Source: Chrysomallon squamiferum (taxonomy: Eukaryota > Mollusca > Gastropoda > Neomphalida > Peltospiridae). From it: DNA of 64,000 nucleotides. The stretch covers positions 3,139,943 to 3,203,942 of the forward strand of contig CM022672.1 in the NCBI GenBank assembly GCA_012295275.1. Reading direction: 5' to 3'. The first letter of the stretch is position 1. Each line of letters starts with the position of its first letter. This document shows positions 26,353-38,600 of this stretch, one piece after another. Position numbers and translations under genes: made by a program. The notes beneath the pieces were generated by a model. It saw only the letters and a list, made by a program, of their open reading frames with translations, did no database searches and had not been told where the DNA came from.

Positions 26353-26688
26353 TACAATAATTCCTTTGAAAATATGATTACCAAATCTGTATAAATTACG
26401 TATATTCAAATGACAATAGACAAGCCCATGAGGTTTTTACACAATAGGCCTGTTTGATGATCAACGTATATATAACAAGCATGTTGATGAATTATGCAGT
26501 CCCTGATCTACAAACTGATTAATAGCCGGACTGTTGGTTGCAGATGACCCTAGATTTAAAAACTGGACTGATTTTTACTGAAGTGGCAGGGTGTATTAAT
26601 CAGAATGCTCATTAATCAGCGAATTACGTAACGAACTGCACTTGTACACAGACACCGTATCAATTACCGCAACGTCATGTTTCATGGT

Positions 26689-26698
26689 ATCACGTGAT
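26689..26698. promoter_or_regulatory. Palindromic E-box ATCACGTGAT
   Basis: A perfect 10-bp palindrome with the TCACGTGA core preferred by MITF/TFE- and USF-type bHLH-ZIP factors. It lies between the two divergent genes in a GC-richer island, next to CRE-like ACGTCA words. Binding is inference. Confidence 0.35.
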
Positions 26699-27169
26699 GA
26701 TTTATAACGTTCACGTCACAAAGCTAAAGTCATGAAGTTAAAGTTTTGTTTACCGGATTAATACTTTATTCGCCCCATTAATACTTTTGACAGCTGTTGT
26801 TGTTGGAATCACGAATGAACTGTTTTATTTTTTCGAATTCTTATTTTAAAAGATGTGGATTAAATAAGTGTGTGCTTACATAATAAGTATGAACATTCCT
26901 TGTCATATTTGTATGTATTATATACAATATATTCAGTAAAGCTTTTACGATATCTCTTTTCCACTTTTTTACGAATAATATGATCGTGCTCCTTCACACA
27001 TATTTTATATTAAATAAATGACACACAGAAACGGAAAACAAATGGCAGTGTGATGTGGGGTAAAAAGAAACTGAAGCAACTGTACAATTATTTTAGGATA
27101 AACTAAATTAGCTCCAAAACCCGTCAGGTAATTTAAGCAGATAAATTTTTTATACAATATTTTATATTA

Positions 27170-27171
27170 TG

Positions 27172-27234
<63 letters not shown>
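27170..27234. repeat. (GATA)n tetranucleotide satellite
   Basis: About 15-16 GATA units without interruption. Confidence 0.97.
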
Positions 27235-27236
<2 letters not shown>

Positions 27237-28015
27237 ACAAAACTGTACGTCAGCAGTTTAACTGTAAATATGTATTTGTTCTGTATGGCAATAAAATGAA
27301 GCATGCATACGTTCTTACAATCAGTTTTTCTTTCCTTTTTATTATATTATTTTATTTTAGTCTTCTTCTTTTTTTAATTATTTTTTCTTTTTTGAATTTT
27401 ACTCCTTAAATTTAAATATATGTTTATTTTTTATTTAAATATACGAAAGAAGATTAAACATAAATATAAAATTCGATATCGGTTGATATATGGGAGATTA
27501 ATAATTACTGAAACATTAAAGGGAAATTTTTCCATTCAACGATACCTTTAAAAGGCTGTAAATCAATTTTACGACATAACTTTATCGATCAGGTTAAATA
27601 ATAAGCTTCTTTCGTTTAATTCACTTCTTTTCACGGGTGTTTGTCTTTGCCTAGACCGTTACAAGGTCTCCGTCATTTAAAGCGAACCATGCTTGGTGTG
27701 TTTGGTTGTATTGATGCACGTGCAGGCGTTGATCTTTCGTGGGAAAAAAGTTCGGACAATTTCAACAAAGGTGTAATAACAATCATAGGCGCTTAATTTT
27801 CTTTTTTCTCTCTTTTTTTTTTTTTTTTTTTTGTTGTGTATTTTTTGCGATAAAAATTTAAGAAATATCTTAAACAAATATGTTAATTAATTAATTAATT
27901 AATAATAATAATAATACATTTTAATACTTGTTTTTAAATTTTCTTCAACTGAAACCATGCGTAGATTAAAGATAACATTTTTATATCTAAGTGTTTTGTA
28001 TGTTCGTTCGAGCCA

Positions 28016-28082
<67 letters not shown>
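28016..28082. repeat. (GA)n microsatellite
   Basis: A pure GA run of about 65 bp, 950 bp upstream of the IMP3 start. Confidence 0.97.
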
Positions 28083-28083
<1 letters not shown>

Positions 28084-28920
28084 ATGCAGATACATCATCA
28101 ACGAAAGTGACAGACAAGGACACACACTTAAAAAAAAATAAATAAATAAATAAAAACTACTAGAACATCAAAGCCAACAATGAATAAGCTGACTTGTACA
28201 TGATATAGAAAATAGTTACACTGTATAGCTGCTTTTTATCACTGTACAAATTTTAATGTCAAAAATATTTTCAGTTATTCCCTGCCAGCTTATTAATTCC
28301 TTCTTCAAAATGTAAATGAAAAATAAATTCATTGTTTTGAACATACACTGATATGTATGTTTTCTATTTATTTTACAATCATGTCAGTAGGTTTCTCATA
28401 AAATTAGTAATTTATTTTCTTGTAGACCTGCCATACATTAATATTTTTAAAATTAGATTCAGCCTTTTCAAGCTTGGAAATACGTTTTCGCTCACGTACG
28501 TTGTTCGGTACAAATTAGGATTTGACATTCAATAAAGTAACATTTGACGGTCGTTCTGGCGGACGCAAATTTGTTTTGGTGAAAATGCTGTAATTATTTT
28601 TATACCGAAATTCGTTTGAATAAGAATACAACTTAATTTCAAAGCAAATCTGGAATTATCTCTGTAAGCAGAATATCACGTAACACGTTTCGCTTAAAAA
28701 GCTAATAATTATGTCATCAGTGACATAGCTACCACATTAAATAACGATCATATAAATTTTACTATTATTATGCATTTACAAAATTTATCGTAATTTGGAG
28801 ACTGAATACATTCATTTGTAACATTTTTATAATTGTTGATGTCCTATTAAAAACATTTTTTTTATATTTTATATTCTGCTTTCGTGCTACTAAAGATTGA
28901 CCTTTCACAAACAAAGAATA

Positions 28921-29035
28921 AAAACCAAGGAGAGAGACCGGAATGGTGATTTATCTCCCTTGATGTAATTTTTTCTCTTGCCATCGAATCAACAACTTCC
29001 TGTTTACAAATAGCACATGTTCATAAATTGTAATC
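28921..29035 (+). promoter_or_regulatory. Putative IMP3 core promoter and short 5' UTR
   Basis: Just upstream of the IMP3 start lie an ETS-like ACCGGAAT at 28937-28944 and a pyrimidine run TTTTCTCTTG at 28971-28980. The run resembles the TCT initiator / 5'-TOP start used by translation and ribosome-biogenesis genes. No TATA box is evident. If transcription starts near 28975, the leader would be about 60 nt and would contain the out-of-frame ATG at 29017. The motifs are seen; their use as a promoter is inference. Confidence 0.4.
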
Positions 29036-29172
29036 ATGGTTCGAAGACTGAAATTTCACGAAAAGAAATTATTAAAGAAAGTAGATTTTATATCATGGGA
29101 AATCGACAACAATCTCCACGAGGTGAAGATTATGAAGAAATACCATATACAGCGAAGGGAAGACTATGCGAA
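29036..29172 (+). CDS. IMP3: IMP3 exon 1 (residues 1-45 and two bases of 46)
   Basis: This exon encodes the N-terminal segment that opens [18 protein letters not shown] and ends QRREDYA. It matches the basic, conserved N-terminus of IMP3, with the family's FHE, LLK.VDF, NLHE and QRREDY motifs. The start is ATG at 29036, with A at -3 and G at +4 (strong context). An in-frame TAA at 29024-29026 lies just upstream, so the protein cannot begin earlier. The donor is GTTAGT at 29173, and the split codon AA|G encodes Lys46. A second, out-of-frame ATG lies 19 bases upstream at 29017 in weak context. Confidence 0.95.
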
Positions 29173-29978
29173 GTTAGTATGCAAAGTGAAAGTATAATAT
29201 TCATACTCGTAGTATCATACATTTAAAAAATAACAAAAATTACGATAATCCTCTAGTTATTATATAAATGTTTGGCCTAAAAAGTGAATTTTGTAGGATC
29301 AAAACCATCAACAAAATAAAACCTCTCTCCCCCAAAATTCACAAGACATTTTGATTTTGTCAATTACTTTTTTTTTCTACAACATACCATAATTTGCAAA
29401 GCTGTATTCTGCCACAGAGCATTCTAAATGCATTATTATTTGATGTGTTAATATTGTAATTAATGAAATATATTAATAAAAATTATTGTTATAATGTTAA
29501 AATATTCTACTACATTTTTTTTTTTTTTTTTTTTTTTTTAAATGCTTGAAATGCACACCACTGTCAAAATGTTCAGATTTCATATTTCCTCACTAAAAAT
29601 GGTATACAGTATTTGTGTAGTCTAGCCTATTGATGTTATTATAAAAATATATATATATAATATATATATATTACATCCAACCCTGATTTATAATTTATAA
29701 AATGTAAACAGGTGATACATTCCATGTACCAAAATATATTGTTTTTAGTTAATGAAGCTATGTCAATATGTGTTTCGTGCGATTAAAATTAATATAAAAT
29801 ATTAAGTTTTATATAAAATTGACATAAAATGACAATTAATAGTTAATTATTACATGAATACAGTGTAAATGTTGTCAGGGTAGAGAAGTGTGTGTCTGAA
29901 AGCTAGCTACAGTTAAATAACACCACTCCTGGCATGAGTCAGCAGTATTACTGGGTGTGACTTTACTGTTGCCAAGAT

Positions 29979-30027
29979 GGGTCTAGCTGAAGCTTACCCC
30001 TTGAATGAGGGGTCTGGCTGAAGGTTA
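29979..30027. repeat. Short direct repeat flanking a small hairpin
   Basis: GGGTCTAGCTGAAGCTTA (29979-29996) and GGGTCTGGCTGAAGGTTA (30010-30027) are 31 bp apart. CCCC...GGGG between them forms a small stem. Confidence 0.7.
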
Positions 30028-31749
30028 TCTGTGAATCATCTGGATTATCATTAAGATACAGTAGGATCTGAAAACCTGGCTGCCTTGTTCAACAAGGAAT
30101 CAAGAGTCATTTGATGTGCCTTTCTTTTCTTTTTTTAAGACTTTGATAAGAGGGAGCTAATGCATCATTTAAATTCTTCCTAACAAAGGCACTACGTTCC
30201 CCGTCATTATCTTTTTTCTTTTTTCTTTTAGATAAATTAAATTTATTTTGACCATTAAATGCTGATAAGTCACAAACAACTGAGAATTAAGGCAGCCCAT
30301 CGCCTCACAATTGTATTTTAATAGAAGATGAACATATTTCTATTACTGTTCTTGTTGTCCCTCATGTTGTTGTTGAAACTGTTATTAGAGTTGTGTTATA
30401 CTTTTCAGTTAGAGCATTAGCAAGTGCAAGAAAATGTTTGCAGAGCCTAAGTGTTGCTGTTACGGTTGATTACATTCATTGTTTATGGCTGCATTTTCAC
30501 TCAAAAGTGTAATTTTAATTTTATTTTAAACATGTATTTTACTGTTTCTTCCTAATTTCAAAACCACTGTAAGTCTCAATTGTCACAAAGTGAACTATCA
30601 TAAAACAGGGGGCTGACTGTATAATAATAATTAACAAAATAGATCTTTATGATAATTACATCTACTGGTACGAATATATATATTCCTGCTTGACATTTCA
30701 TCTAAGTCATTATAAACTGATATTTCTAACTGTAAAAAGCTACATATAACAATTTATATTTATATTCTATCTTGAACAGTTTTATACAGACAGAAAACTG
30801 TTACAAAGTATTCAAAAATGCTGCAGTTTAATTTTCCAAGTTGTGAAAAGCATTCGCAATCACACACACATGCACACACAGACACACATGCAAAAAGAAT
30901 ACATGCACACACACATACTACCATTCTCAGTTTATTACCAACAAATAATAATTATGAAAATGTTTGAGACTGATCTAGATTTTGGTGAATTCATTTGGAA
31001 GGGTGTAACTTAACTGAAAATTATAATAATAATAATAATAATAATAATAATTTATATTTATATTATAATATATTCTGATACGGTGGGTACATTTGGTAAA
31101 TTACTGGGAGTACAAAATTACAGAGGTGATTCAATGAAATGGAGTAAAATCATTTTTATCAACAACTTTGTGTGTATGTATGTATGTATGTATGTATAAA
31201 GGAAACTCAACAGTTTATTATTTATTGATGTCATTCACTGAAAGCCACATTTGTACCATACATACAAATTTCATTCATTAATGTTAGTTTGTGTATGTGT
31301 AAGTGTGTATAAATTTCTTTTACAACATTATATAGAATTACCATCCACATATATGTTAATACCAATTTTTCTGTTGGAAAATGTCCACAGATTTTCCTGT
31401 GATGTTTTCTCTGTGGCTGTTCCTGTATCATCTGACTGATTTAATCTCACATGATACACCCCACAGTGTAATTCAGATAAATGTAAATGATTAGTTCTTT
31501 GTTTTGTTGCCATGTATTTCATCTTTGGTTTATATACATATCAGATTATATGCATACATTTTCATCTAATAATTACCTGCATAAAAAAATAAGTTTTGTA
31601 TGAAAGATTACCATTACTGATAAAGTTTGGAGATGTCTGTATATTAAGCCTAGATTATTTACTGAGTTTGTCTTGTTAACCATGTATTTGTTTTATCATT
31701 ATCCAACAAATATAATGTAATATAAACTTGTGTAAATTAGTTTTCTTTA

Positions 31750-31783
31750 GGATGATGATGATGATTATTATTATTACTATTAC

Positions 31784-31855
<72 letters not shown>

Positions 31856-31856
31856 T
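31750..31856. repeat. (ATT)n trinucleotide satellite
   Basis: About 30 ATT units after a short GATGAT start, nearly pure from 31785 on. Confidence 0.96.
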
Positions 31857-32239
31857 GAATGACATTAAATACATTTAACATTGCCACATAGATCATTCTA
31901 CATACTTAGCTTAGTGATATAATGCAGTACACATTGCTATACGTTTATAATGTTTATTAATGTGTTCTGGAGACTGTATTTTTTTATATAAAAATCTACA
32001 TTATCTCCAGATTGTACATGCATATTAAAATCTTTTGTCATTGTTGCATTGTGAATGCAAAGACAATTTAGCATAATAGAGCCTCATCTTAGTATTAATT
32101 TGGAAAAATTATTTGAAGATCACTGGATTTTTGTCTGGATCTGCCCATATCACAGTAATAAAATTTAATTATGATTACCTTGTCTTAATGTTATCAATAT
32201 AATTAAAGTATCAGACAGTTGTGTTTCTGGGGTGAGAAC

Positions 32240-32314
32240 TGACGTCACCCCCAAGAAATGGATCTGCCCTTGAACAGTATGGGGCAAGAGAAATGATGAA
32301 GCTAGAGTGAGTCA
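32240..32314. promoter_or_regulatory. CRE and AP-1 words in an intronic island
   Basis: A perfect full CRE palindrome TGACGTCA at 32240-32247 and an AP-1 consensus TGAGTCA at 32308-32314, in a GC-richer stretch of IMP3 intron 1. Both words are seen; enhancer function is inference. Confidence 0.4.
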
Positions 32315-34471
32315 TCTTAAGAAGTATTTTTGTGGTAAACCAAATATATGTGGTGACTTCATGTTAGTGTAACTTTCCCAAACACTAGCACATACCTTTC
32401 TAATTTGAGGTAGTCACAAAAAAAAGAAAAAAAAAAAAAGAAAAAAGAAAAAGAAACAGAAGTTTTCAAGAGAAAATTAGCAGATATCATATTTAAAACA
32501 ATAAATAAAAATGTATATTGATGCTAAAATCATGGTTTTAGGCTTTCATTTTCTAGAACTATTGTAGTTATTTTTAATAAATAAAAAAACATTATTCACT
32601 CTACTGTTATAATCTGTTTAGCAATTTATACTTAGAAAGTTTTGAGCACAGCAATAGCTTCAGTCTAGAACTTGTGATGTATTAGAAGAAATTTGTAATA
32701 TTTCATCGCTGAGAATTATTTTGTTAATACGTTAGACACAGCAGCTCCTACTTGTGGTTTTAAAGTGATTTATGTGTAGAGTGTTTATGTAAAGCAACGG
32801 AAGTAAGTTAATTAACATGAATTACATATGTTGATACATAAATGTGTAAGTTTTTTTCCTCTCTTTCTGTCTATAATCTGGCTATATAGCTCATCCATTA
32901 ACTTTCAGAATCAGTCCTTTTCATTGTAGGAGAGGCATACAAAGAGCAGCATTAATTTTAAAAATCTCATTCTAAATAAATCATTACATTAAAAAAAACC
33001 CAAGAAACAACATAACTAGAAATGCTCTCCCCACCAAAAAAATAAAAATAAAAATAAAAACAATAAAGCAGAAACCAAGAACTGTCATTAAAAAATTAAT
33101 AATAATAAAATAAAAAATTAATATAAGAAGCCTAATTGACACAGTGAAGCATGTTTTGTGTACACATTAGAGCTTACTTTGAAGATGAGACAATTTGGCA
33201 TGACTGCAATTGGCAAATTACAAATGAACAAAAATCTATAAAGATTTAGATTGGATAAAACACAACCTTGGAAGATTTCCTATATTTTGATCAAAAAAAA
33301 AAAAGGAAAGGGGAAAATAAGAAAACATATATATATATGAAAGAAATCCAAATCATCTTTAAATAAACAAACAGAAATATAATTACAAAATAAACTTTAA
33401 AATAATAACTAATAAATCCAACAAAAAATTAAAAAATGGTCAGAGAAACAGAGATAACAGGATAAATGGAGATCTTTAAAATAATAAAATAAAATAATTA
33501 AATTAAGTTAAATTTAAATTTAAATAAATCATTCCTAATAACACTGGTATTAATAAAATAAAAACTGTCCATCTATTTCAATAAAATATAATTGAATTTA
33601 TACCAAAATATAGTTTCTCATTTAAATTTAAATTAAATCTGCAGGTTTTATTGTTCTGGTGAATTCACTGTAATAGACTTTTATTTTACCTTAATTCTGT
33701 GTGAGTAAGAATACACAGTAATTCTGAGTGCATTGGTACATGTTTTACATGTTAACTGTTTATTTTATTTATTTAACTTTTCCAGTAAAATTACAAACAA
33801 ATGGGCAGGATCAGGTTTTAGGTTGATTAATTTAACTTTTTTGTTTTTAAAAGTTTTTTTTATATTTATTTTTATAGATCAGTGCCTGGATAAGAAAATT
33901 CCTTTTCATAAATGTTTCAAAATTTTAGTGTGTGTATCTGTTTATCTGTCTGTACTATGCCTTTGTATCTGTCTTGTCACCTATGATGCTCTAGAGTTTT
34001 AGTAGTTTCTTGTCATCCATCATTTTTTCAGTAGCTCAAGAAGCAACAAGAAATTCATGATGTCACCTCACAGTATTAGAATGCTTGAAATATAAACATA
34101 TTTGTTGTTATTAAATGCAAACTAGCTGATTCTAATTTAGTTGATTTTTCAGTATTTTTTCTTTTGTTTTCAATTTCTTCAACTTTTGATTCACATTAAG
34201 AGTAATTACAGATGCAGCTTTGGTTGTTTTGTTTTTTTGTATCTGTTGCTTAGAATCAAGATACATCATAATGTTTTATAAACCAAATGAAGATCTAGAA
34301 ACATGAGACTCAGAAGTTCAGGTAAAGACTAATCTAAAATTTTAAATTCATATAATTTTTTTATAGGCTGTTGATCCTGTCTTGTCAGCATTATGGTGTG
34401 TATGTGTTTGTTTATTTATTTATTTTATTTTTTTTTTTTTTTTTTTTATTTTTTTATTTATTTATTTAAAG

Positions 34472-34579
34472 GTACAATAAACTGTCTCGACATGTGAGAG
34501 AGTTAGCAAGAAAGATAAAAGAAGTTGAAGTCAAGGATCCTTTCAGAACAGAAGCCACATCACAACTACTGGAAAAACT
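34472..34579 (+). CDS. IMP3: IMP3 exon 2 (residues 46-82)
   Basis: This 108-bp exon begins with the G that completes Lys46, continues YNKLSRHVRELARKIKEVEV, then KDPFRTEATSQLLEKL. It corresponds to the helical part before the S4 domain in IMP3; human has YNQLSR, VRELAR and LLDKLY at matching places. The acceptor AAAG at 34468-34471 follows a long T-rich tract from about 34420, a strong polypyrimidine tract. The donor is GTAAGT at 34580, a perfect consensus. The exon is flanked by phase 2 introns, so skipping it would keep the frame but delete 36 residues. Confidence 0.95.
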
Positions 34580-34637
34580 GTAAGTTTTATTTTATTTCCT
34601 TTCTTTTATGGTTGTGTGTGGATATGCTGGTATATAA

Positions 34638-34640
34638 GTT

Positions 34641-34680
<40 letters not shown>
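34638..34680. repeat. (GT)n microsatellite near exon 2
   Basis: About 19 GT units beginning some 60 bp after the IMP3 exon 2 donor. Intronic GT/CA repeats this close to a donor can affect exon inclusion in other animals. Confidence 0.95.
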
Positions 34681-35269
34681 TGGCAAGTTTGAGTATATTA
34701 TATAATTTGACTTCATTCCTAATTAGAAGTGTGTTTGTAACTACATTCACTCTCATCTGCAACAAAGTTGTATATATCTACACATTTAGACACATACAGA
34801 CAACATATATGTATGCATGTACATAATATAAAATACACATGTATGTATGTATGTATGTAAATATATGTAAAATAAATCTGCAGTTTCATTCACACACATG
34901 TAATCCCACTAATTTCTTTCAAGCAAAACAAGTTCAATTTAACAAACAAAACCTTCTTTTAACTCTGGATAATATATTTCTTCCACTCTCTGATCCTATC
35001 TGCCTCCAACATTTTTTATATTAAAAAAGACAAAAAAAATAAAAATATCAAAAAAAAACAGGACAAAAAAAGACAAACAAGCTTTTCTTGGCACACATTA
35101 TGAAACCTGTATTTATCATGAAAACTCCCATCAATCGTGCAGTGCCCATAAATTGTCAGTTCTTGCCCAAACACTTTGCTGTCACAGGCAAATTGCATGT
35201 TGTCAGTTAGTTTGGCCAGCCTAATCAGTTTCAATAGCAGTTTTTTTCATGTCTGTCAGTTTTCTTTAA

Positions 35270-35990
35270 CATTTTCATTTTTGCCCATTTCCTTCACTGA
35301 ACTAAGAAGTCGGATAGTTTTGAAATACATGTTTTATAAAATAATGATAAGAAAAAGAAAAGAAAAAAAGTGAAGATAGTAATAATGATTATGTTTAACA
35401 TATAAACCATTAGATGTTTTTATTATTATTATTTTAGTAAAATATTTTCTTTTTAAATAAGCACTTGTAAAATGTGATATTTGAAATATATTTTTTTTTA
35501 GAATTATGTTGTAAAAGAATAATTTGTAAGTGGTTTCATGTTAGCTTTTAAAATCATTGTGGTTTTTTTATTATTATTATATGTTCTTTTTAAACAACCT
35601 ATGAAATGACATTTGAAATACGTCTTTGTAAAAAAATGATGGAAAACATACAGTATAAATTGTATTTATTTATCTTTTTATTATATATTTTTAACAAGCT
35701 AAAATAAATGAGATTTTGAAGGATATCTTTGTAAAACAGTGATGGAAAAAGACTGTTGTAAATGGTTTCATATTTGATTTTGTTTTTTACAATTTTTTTC
35801 TATTACTTAAAATACTGTGTTTGTACCCTGCAATGAATGACAGTTTTTAAATGTAATATTATCTGTGTGAAATAATGATAGAAAAAGAATATTTAAGATA
35901 TGATTTTATTTTATTTAATATTAAAATAGAGAAGTTTTGAAACATATTTTGGATAGAAAAAATGTGGTATAAATGGTTTTTGTTTTTATG
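35270..35990. repeat. Decayed tandem repeat, about 6 copies of roughly 90-160 bp
   Basis: A core of TTTGAAATA, then TTTGTAAAA.AATGATGGAAAA, then a TGTAAATGGTTTCAT word recurs near 35317, 35480, 35610, 35712, 35845 and 35933, with T-rich linkers. Copies are diverged and unequal in length, and no frame is kept. Confidence 0.6.
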
Positions 35991-37220
35991 TATTTCTTTA
36001 ATTTTTTTTGCTTTTTTTTTTTGAGCCATTTTATTTTATTAGTAGAAAAAAAAGATCTAAAACTTGATCATACTGGAATTGACTAAAACACAAATTCTTA
36101 AATAACTTCTTTTACTTTTTTAGCCTGTTAAAAGTGTCACTGTATTTGTTTCTAAAAGTTACTGCTTCCAAAATGGTTTAGAATGATTACGATATAAATA
36201 AGGTTCTCTTGATACCCAAGGGAATCTTATCTTACAATTAAATGTCTTTATGATATATAATTATATGAATACACACACCATGGTCCTTAACCACTTTTTG
36301 CTTTCAAACTGTTTTAAGAAACTGCAAGAAAAAAAAATCACTCTACATTTGTATCAAAAGTTCCTGATATACCCTATCATATCTCTGAAAAAGTTGATAT
36401 ATGCATATCATAAAGAAAATTTTACTATGTCAGAATTAACCAAATATTTTGTATCTACAACCTGTTTTCTCAGTAATTCTTCTGTTTAGCTAGATTAGTT
36501 TATCATTTTGTATACTTTTTCCAATCTGTGGGAAGGTGGATGTTAAAGTTCATTTGCTGCTAATGAAATGCAAGAGTAGCTCATTTGATAATGGCAGTGA
36601 GTTTCCTTTCATTATCTGTGCAGACATAATTTTGTCTTATCTGAACAATCCTTAACCATACATATAAAATCATATAACAGTAGTGTTGAGAGAACTGATA
36701 AATAAAACATTTCTTTTCTCTGTCCTTCCAACAGACTACACTATAGAAAATTAATTTATTATCATAATGTTGTCTGAAACAAGATACAAAACAAAATAAC
36801 GATTTTAAAACAATGGTGTTTTTTTTTTTTTTTCCGGTATCGTTTTGCCTTTAATCATGACAAGTTTGATCATTGAGAAATGTCAGTGAGTGTTTGAACA
36901 CAGATTTGTAGGGATTAACAGTGCTGTTGTTTTCACATGACCCCTGACCCCCTGACAAATACAGCTGCCTTCACAGTGGTGACGTTACCCTGATCTCCAC
37001 TTGTAACATGTCTTGGTGGTGTTCTTGTACATACGTGTTGTTTGCGGCACTTTACTGTATTGCGGCACTTTATATCAACAGTATGTATATATGTGTGTAT
37101 ATGCATACCTATCTTGGAATCAGGATTTGTTGTTTGTTTCACTACTTAGTAAAACATATCCCTGTTCTTTGATTTTTATATTTTATTTGATATGGCCCCC
37201 ATGTGTGTGTTTATTTGATG

Positions 37221-37257
<37 letters not shown>

Positions 37258-38279
37258 AAGTTTTTACAGTATATAATTTTATGCTTTAAACTATGGATAA
37301 AAACGTAACTCATAATTGGTGAATGGTGGAATACAGATTATGTTAGTTTGGATTTAATTTTTATTAAAATTTTTTTTTAAATTAAACATTTTTTTTTTAT
37401 TACAGTTAGACTGTTTTATTACGTAATGACAAATACAAAGTTATAACTGTCTGTTTAAGTAAAACAGAAATAACAGAGAGACAGACAGACAGACTATAGC
37501 ATTTCACAAATTTAGCACTAGCTTGAGGAGTTGTTCACTGTGGCACTGTGTAAATCATAAGGTATAGGTAATGGCTTTTTTAATATTACTTTTTTCTTTT
37601 TTTTTAATGGCATTTTACAGTACAATGCTGAAGATTTGGTTTATGTATTTATTTGTAGCACTTGCTGCTGTTTCTAACTAATGTCTAGAATACTACAATA
37701 GAGCTTGTTATTTGATGATTTTTGTGGGGTTGCTTTTAGCTGGATATATTTCATTTGAACATAATCTTTTATAAACAGTCTGCTACTTCTATTTATGCAG
37801 TAACAGTTAGTATATCAGACTTCGAGGACTGTTTTAATATAAAAAGAAAGACATAATAAATCACCATTGCCAGTTGGAGAAACAAAATTCATGTTTGTTT
37901 TTAATTTGGTTCAGAAAACTTGTTATATGCAAGTCGGTAATTATTTGTCCATAAACATTTTAAATTTTTTTTTAAACAATTTTGTTTTTGTGTTGAAAGA
38001 TTAAATCTGAATATAGTTAAATATTTACATTCAGCTTGTTCAGCTTTGCCTGAAGGGGATTAAACTGAAAATGTATATACCAGTAGATATTGTTTATATC
38101 TGTGACTAACTTGTACAACTCATGGTGGAAATGGTGCAGCTCCCTTCCCAAATTTGGGCCAAACTGTTGGGTACATATGGACAAAGCAAGAAGATACCAG
38201 TACTTCTGTTTTTAATCTCTGGATAATCTCAGGGAAATCAGTCCCTTTGTATAAAATATCCCTGTGTTCCTATGACTGC

Positions 38280-38600
38280 TCTGAAAATATATATACCAAA
38301 TGTATATGACAAAAATATTGATACCAACTATTTAATTGCAGTTAGAAGACTCTAAAAATCTATCCCAGAAGTACATGAAAATGTTTTACAGTTAATATTC
38401 AGTTTTGATGCATTCACCAAAACGATATGTAAGCTAATGACTATTAATTTTTAATGTTCAATTACAAACTGCATACACTAGACAGTTATGTAAAATCTCT
38501 ACAATTAATATTCAGTTACGACAGCTCTCTATAAATATACACCACTAGATACCAAAAATCTGCACAGTAAATATTTTGTTACAACTGTAGCAGCATTCGT
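38280..38600. repeat. Decayed tandem repeat, about 3 copies
   Basis: TACAGTTAATATTCAGTTTT, TACAATTAATATTCAGTTAC and CACAGTAAATATTTTGTTAC recur at intervals of about 110 and 60 bp, each preceded by an AAAATCT-type word. Confidence 0.5.

Larger units (their letters stand above)
22165..29035. other. Head-to-head intergenic region between the EGF-like gene and IMP3
   Basis: This 6.9-kb divergent spacer contains the CpG block, long T and A runs, GA, CT, GATA and TATG satellites, and GC-richer islands at about 25130-25380 and 26520-26740 that are not coding. No other gene is seen. Confidence 0.6.
29173..34471 (+). other. IMP3 intron 1 (5299 bp, phase 2)
   Basis: GTTAGT donor, AAAG acceptor. AT-rich with an ATT satellite and an island at 32215-32345 that carries a CRE and an AP-1 word. 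A short direct repeat is at 29979-30027. I see no nested gene; ORFs here are short and featureless. Confidence 0.85.

Noticed and set aside
36930-37145. Exon on the minus strand with MKQTTNPDSKIG
   Set aside because: Frame passes through repeat-like HTYIHT sequence and has no convincing splice sites.
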